From: Marixanthomonas sp. SCSIO 43207
GTDB lineage: Bacteria > Bacteroidota > Bacteroidia > Flavobacteriales > Flavobacteriaceae
Length of the DNA stretch: 64,000 nt
Direction of reading: 5' to 3'
Assembly (NCBI RefSeq): GCF_019904255.1
Contig: NZ_CP063203.1
Location: 744,001 to 808,000 of the forward strand
This document shows positions 60,548-64,000 of this stretch, one piece after another. How positions within the stretch are numbered: the first letter of the stretch is position 1; the number at the start of each line of letters is the position of its first letter. A program made the position numbers and the translations under genes. The notes below the pieces were generated by a model. The model worked only from the letters and a program-made list of their open reading frames with translations, was not told the DNA's origin and did not search any database.

Positions 60548-60961
60548 TTAATGAGGTAACTTATCTTTTACAACACCATATAAAAAGGTGCCCAAAAGAG
60601 CCCCAAAAATTACTATTAAAATAGACCAATAACCAGAACCAACCAAGACATACATAGGTCCTGGACAAGCTCCTGCAAGAGCCCAACCTAAGCCAAATAT
60701 AATCCCTCCAAATAAATAACGGTATAGGCTTTTCTTTTTAGGAATCAACTTCATAGGTTGATTGCCAATTGCTTTTATATCATTTTTCTTAATAATTTGA
60801 ATGCCAATCACCCCAAGAATTAATGCTGAACCAATAATACCGTACATATGAAAAGAACCAAAATGAAACATTTCATAAATACGAAACCATGAAGCTGCTT
60901 CAGATTTGTACATTATAATTCCGAAGAAAATTCCAATACTTAAATAAACTATCTGCTTCAT
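60548..60961 (-). CDS. YeeE/YedE-family sulfur transport protein, second half (DUF6691-like)
   Basis: 137 residues with four membrane helices. The GLGWALAGACPGPMYVLVGSG motif with its Cys is that of the YeeE/YedE thiosulfate transport family. Paired with the 185-residue half gene upstream (4 nt apart) to make a complete channel. Last of a three-gene unit headed by a persulfide-metabolism protein. Confidence 0.9.
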   Translation of the reverse strand: MKQIVYLSIGIFFGIIMYKSEAASWFRIYEMFHFGSFHMYGIIGSALILGVIGIQIIKKNDIKAIGNQPMKLIPKKKSLYRYLFGGIIFGLGWALAGACPGPMYVLVGSGYWSILIVIFGALLGTFLYGVVKDKLPH

Positions 60962-60965
60962 ACCT

Positions 60966-61523
60966 TTAAAAAATTATAGGAAAGAATACGTGAATCATTA
61001 ATAAACCTCCAATAAAAAAACCTATTACAGCAATTAACGAAGGTAATTGCAAGTTGCTTAACCCTGAAATTGCGTGACCAGAAGTGCAACCTCCAGCGTA
61101 TCTGGCACCAAAGCCTACCAATAGACCGCCAATTAATAAAACCAGCAATACAAAGGGGTTTGACAACTGTTCTGCTGAAAATAATTCAGGTGGTAAATAA
61201 GATTGATTGGCACTTGTAATACCATAATCTGTAGATAGTTGTTCTGCTACATTTGGGTTAATGATAACCTCATTGTTTGACATATATTGAGAGGCCAAGA
61301 AACCTCCTATAATCGCGCCTAAAACTACTAAAAGATTCCACCGCTCCTCTTTCCAATTAAATTTGAAAAAATCTGCAACTTTCCCGGCTCCTCCTGCTGC
61401 ACACATAGTGCGCAAATTTGATGACATGCCAAATTGTTTACCTGCAAAAAGCAGTAAAAACATAACAAGTGCAATTAGAGGTCCGGCTACATACCAAGGC
61501 CAAGAGCCGTACATACTACTCAT
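60966..61523 (-). CDS. YeeE/YedE-family sulfur transport protein, first half
   Basis: 185 residues with about four to five membrane helices and the GFGARYAGGCTSGHAISGLSNL motif, in which the Cys contacts thiosulfate in YeeE. It lies 5 nt after the MBL/rhodanese gene stop. The two-gene pair resembles PmpA/PmpB-type inner-membrane transporters of sulfur-containing ions. Confidence 0.9.
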   Translation of the reverse strand: MSSMYGSWPWYVAGPLIALVMFLLLFAGKQFGMSSNLRTMCAAGGAGKVADFFKFNWKEERWNLLVVLGAIIGGFLASQYMSNNEVIINPNVAEQLSTDYGITSANQSYLPPELFSAEQLSNPFVLLVLLIGGLLVGFGARYAGGCTSGHAISGLSNLQLPSLIAVIGFFIGGLLMIHVFFPIIF

Positions 61524-61528
61524 AAAAT

Positions 61529-62872
61529 CTATTTTTTAAATTCAGTTACTGCATCACTTAAATCAAAAACAGTGCTGTTTGGAAATTGGTTTTCCAAAAT
61601 ACTACTTCCAGCAGCACTTCTATATCCTCCTGCACAGTGTACAACAATTGGTTTTTCAGAAGGTAAATTTGATGCATTTTCTCTTAATTTATGAAGTGGA
61701 ATAGTATGAGCGTTATCAAAAAACAACCCTTCTTCTGTTTCGCTTTGATTGCGTATATCTACAATAGTATACTTATCCAGGTTATTTTTAAATTCAGCTA
61801 CATCAAGCTTTGGGGTTTGCTTTAGGTCTTTATTACTCAATGTAACCACCGCTTTAATTTGTTTTTCATACCCTATTTTGGCTGTTCTATCAAGTAATGA
61901 AGAAATCTGGTCTATTGAGCTTGCAACTAAGTAAAAGGGCTCTTCAGGCTTTACTGTTGACCCTAACCAGGTTTCAAACTTTGACGTTGCAGAGGTTGCC
62001 ATTATATTAATACTATTAGGCAAGTGATTTTTCTTAAAATCTGCTTCGTCACGTGTATCAATCACCAAGGTATCATCTTCTATTTCTGAAACATTCAATT
62101 GAATAGAAACGTTTCCGATACTTTTTGATAAAACATCGGCTCCATCTTTATTAATTGAAACATTAAAACCAAAATAATGAGGTATAAAAGGTTGAGAGCT
62201 TAATAAATGACTTGTAAATTGCTCTTCTGTTTGGTTTTTAAAAGCCCAGTTGCCTAATCGTTCATTACCCAAAGTACTTGAAGATGCATCTGCACTCATG
62301 CCCTTTCCGCATAAAGATCCGGCTCCGTGAGCAGGATAAACAAGAGCTGCATCTGGTATGTTTGTAAATTTATTTTGGATAGTTTTATACATCATTTTTG
62401 CCAACTCTTCACGTTTTGCTTTTAAATGACCTGCTTTTTCACGTAAATCTGGACGACCTACATCACCCACAAAAAGTGTGTCTCCGGTAAAGAGAGCTAT
62501 ATTTTCATCTTCATTGGCTTGTATGGTAATACTATCTGGTGAGTGACCAGGAGTGTTAATAGCTGTAAATGTAGCATTGCCCATGGTCACACTATCACCA
62601 TCATCAAAAGGCGTGTGTGGATAATCTGCTCCTGTTTTTTTACTTGCGTAAATAGTTGCTCCTGTTTCTTTGTGGATTTGTAGATGAGAACTTACAAAAT
62701 CTGCATGCGGATGCGTTTCAAAAATTGCAGTTATAGTAGCATTGTTTTCTTCAGCTAATTTATAATACTGCATAGGATCTCTTTCTGGGTCTACCAATGC
62801 CATCTTTCCGTCACTTATTATTGCGTAAGAATAATGTGCTAATGGCTTATATTCAAACTGTTTAATTTTCAT
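61529..62872 (-). CDS. Metallo-beta-lactamase/rhodanese fusion (persulfide dioxygenase-like)
   Basis: 447 residues. An ETHE1-type metallo-beta-lactamase domain (1-240) has the iron-site motifs HPHADFVSSH, NTPGHSPDS, FTGDTLFVGDVGRPDL and YPAHGAGSLCG. Two rhodanese domains follow (about 250-350 and 355-447). The first has no active Cys, while the second has CAGGYRS. It oxidises glutathione-type or other persulfides to sulfite in the cytoplasm, detoxifying sulfide; the second rhodanese handles sulfane sulfur. A TATTTTTG element lies 20 nt upstream. Confidence 0.93.
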   Translation of the reverse strand: MKIKQFEYKPLAHYSYAIISDGKMALVDPERDPMQYYKLAEENNATITAIFETHPHADFVSSHLQIHKETGATIYASKKTGADYPHTPFDDGDSVTMGNATFTAINTPGHSPDSITIQANEDENIALFTGDTLFVGDVGRPDLREKAGHLKAKREELAKMMYKTIQNKFTNIPDAALVYPAHGAGSLCGKGMSADASSSTLGNERLGNWAFKNQTEEQFTSHLLSSQPFIPHYFGFNVSINKDGADVLSKSIGNVSIQLNVSEIEDDTLVIDTRDEADFKKNHLPNSINIMATSATSKFETWLGSTVKPEEPFYLVASSIDQISSLLDRTAKIGYEKQIKAVVTLSNKDLKQTPKLDVAEFKNNLDKYTIVDIRNQSETEEGLFFDNAHTIPLHKLRENASNLPSEKPIVVHCAGGYRSAAGSSILENQFPNSTVFDLSDAVTEFKK

Positions 62873-62892
62873 ATACTAAAGTTTTTGTAGTA

Positions 62893-62900
62893 CAAAAATA
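62893..62900 (-). promoter_or_regulatory. -7 element (TATTTTTG) of the MBL/rhodanese-YeeE unit
   Basis: TATTTTTG on the minus strand, 20 nt before the ATG at 62872. Confidence 0.4.
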
Positions 62901-62954
62901 AGAAAGAAAAGGTGTTTTGTTTGTAACATTAGTTACTGACACACGTAAACAACT

Positions 62955-63533
62955 TTATCCTTTTTGAAGCATTATAAATAATTCATTCCCGGCTCTTTCA
63001 GGTATTGAATTATAAGCTTTTTCCATCTTTTCAATTTTAAAAAGAGGCGTGAAAAGAGAAAGGTACTCTTCTTTGTTACCACCAAAAGGCGGATGGTCTT
63101 CAAATAATGGAATTGAAAACAGTAACCCTACCAATTTACCTTTAGAATGAAGTAAATCGTACATTTTTGATGCGTACTGGCTTCTTAGTTTGGGGGTAAG
63201 AGCACAAAAGAAAGTTTGTTCAATAATAAGATCAAATGTTTCTTTCACATTAAAAAAATCATCTTGTATTAAGTGACCGGAAGGAAAGTTTGGAACTCGG
63301 TTTTTAAAATTTTGAAGAGCAATGTTTGAAACATCAACTACATAAACATTTGTAAAACCTTTATTAAACAAGTATTCTGCTTCATATGAATTACCACCAC
63401 CGGGAATAAGAATTTTTAGTTCTTTATTTGTGAGTTGATCAAAATATTCTTTTAAAGGCGTAGAGATATATCCAATATCCCAACCCATGTTTTTTTCTTC
63501 ATAGCGTTTATTCCAGTAAAGTTCATTAAACAT
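62955..63533 (-). CDS. TPMT-family S-adenosylmethionine-dependent methyltransferase
   Basis: 192 residues with the Rossmann SAM site ILIPGGGNSYEAEYL (motif I) and DVSNIALQNF, followed by EQTFFCALTP. The thiopurine methyltransferase-like group acts on thiols, selenium or tellurium compounds and halides in bacteria. The neighbour on the other side is a persulfide enzyme, which suggests, but does not prove, a sulfur substrate. Between this gene and the next there is a TACTCTAGAGTA palindrome (63580-63591) of unclear role. Confidence 0.85.
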   Translation of the reverse strand: MFNELYWNKRYEEKNMGWDIGYISTPLKEYFDQLTNKELKILIPGGGNSYEAEYLFNKGFTNVYVVDVSNIALQNFKNRVPNFPSGHLIQDDFFNVKETFDLIIEQTFFCALTPKLRSQYASKMYDLLHSKGKLVGLLFSIPLFEDHPPFGGNKEEYLSLFTPLFKIEKMEKAYNSIPERAGNELFIMLQKG

Positions 63534-63621
63534 AGGTTATAGATTTATAATAGTAGCAACACCTTTTTAAAGGCACATCTACTCTAGAGTAATAAAAGAG
63601 AAAGATGATTTAAGAAAAAAG

Positions 63622-64000
63622 TTAATTAAATAGTGCTTTTAATTCTGTGGCATCTTTTGGATCCATCTTTTTGGCTAAAACTAAACTTAACTGTCTTCTG
63701 CGCAAAGCGGCATCATATCGTTCTTTTTCAAGATCAGTTTCGGGTTTTAGTGGAGGGACAGGCACCGGGCTTCCCATTTCATCAACAGCTACAAATGTGT
63801 AAATAGCTTCATTTGCTTTGCTACGCATTCCGCTTTCTCTATCTTCAATCCAAACATCCATATAGACTTCCATAGAGCTTTTAAAAGCGCGAGATACTTT
63901 TGCTTCAACAGTCACAACACTTCCTAAAGGGATCATTTTGTTAAAAGCAACATGATTAACCGATGCTGTAACAACAATTCTACGGCTGTGACGTCTAGCA
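63622..64000 (-). CDS. Acyl-CoA thioesterase, hotdog fold (partial, 5' end outside window)
   Basis: The reading frame is open to the window edge on the minus strand; at least 125 residues are visible. The hotdog core ARRHSRRIVVTASVNHVAF, IPLGSVVTVEAKVSRAFKSSMEVYM and EAIYTFVAVDEMG match the YciA/ACOT12 group that hydrolyses acyl-CoA. The internal Met at 63936 is not the start, because the conserved core continues upstream of it. Confidence 0.87.
   Translation of the reverse strand, partial: ARRHSRRIVVTASVNHVAFNKMIPLGSVVTVEAKVSRAFKSSMEVYMDVWIEDRESGMRSKANEAIYTFVAVDEMGSPVPVPPLKPETDLEKERYDAALRRRQLSLVLAKKMDPKDATELKALFN

Noticed and set aside
63580-63591. TACTCTAGAGTA palindrome between the thioesterase and methyltransferase genes
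   Set aside because: Too short and without a T run for a terminator; no promoter match around it. Possible chance in an A/T-rich gap.
1-64000. CRISPR arrays, insertion sequences, integrases, toxin-antitoxin or restriction genes
   Set aside because: No repeated spacer-like units, transposase motifs, terminal inverted repeats or defence domains were seen; gene order is that of core chromosome.

Overview
The window is AT-rich and reads as the chromosome of a marine or aquatic member of the Flavobacteriaceae (Bacteroidota). The evidence is: PorZ with a type IX secretion C-terminal domain; SusC/CirA-style TonB receptors with an N-terminal CarboxypepD_reg-like domain; DUF4292; the Flavobacteria-type outer-membrane protein beside gdhA; the SDR-type threonine dehydrogenase; the absence of Shine-Dalgarno sequences; and many promoters of the Bacteroidota form TTG-N19..23-TAnnTTTG. 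It is dense core genome. I see no prophage, insertion sequence, CRISPR array, defence island or rRNA, and only one tRNA, tRNA-Asn(GTT).

Layout. 1-10.6 kb: patatin/POTRA/barrel protein (cut by the window edge) and uvrC; a His-rich exported protein with a TonB receptor; recO-porZ; gdhA. 10.9-21 kb: outer-membrane protein; Cys/Met PLP enzyme; DUF3298 lipoprotein, ArsC-like and EamA genes; M13 peptidase; a lipoprotein; threonine dehydrogenase; and an unusually long Cys/Met-family PLP enzyme. 21-33.4 kb: VTT membrane protein, SdiA-regulated-like protein, tRNA-Asn, rseP, SCO protein, then a metal block: feoA-feoB-FeoB-associated peptide, a secreted unknown, a ZIP transporter with a DtxR-type regulator, and divergently a TonB receptor with a thioredoxin-like protein; djlA follows. 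33.5-43.7 kb: bacilliredoxin, PlsC, HD hydrolase, S9 peptidase with a tiny upstream membrane-peptide gene, TPR-AraC regulator, radical SAM protein, S15 peptidase, enoyl-CoA hydratase. 43.7-55.5 kb: NtrY-like kinase and the haem cluster (hemJ, MATE, hemH, AraC regulator; divergently hemA-C-D-E, DUF6973, EI24, hemF). 55.6-60.5 kb: dut, nucleotidyltransferase, TPR, DUF4292 lipoprotein, EnvC-like. 60.5-64 kb: metallo-beta-lactamase/rhodanese protein with two YeeE/YedE halves, a TPMT-like methyltransferase and a partial acyl-CoA thioesterase.

How the parts connect. Iron and haem are the main theme. FeoAB imports ferrous iron, a DtxR-type regulator sits between a ZIP exporter/importer gene and a TonB receptor, and the haem cluster encodes GluTR, HemC, HemD, HemE, HemF, HemJ and HemH (HemL and HemB are not in the window). 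A similar A/T-rich box, TTTAGAATnATTCTAAA or a variant, occurs at the feoA start site, between the DtxR-type gene and the TonB receptor, and in front of the AraC gene beside hemA. This suggests shared metal control. A second theme is promoter architecture: in several genes the TAnnTTTG element ends only 4 nt before the start codon, which predicts leaderless mRNAs.
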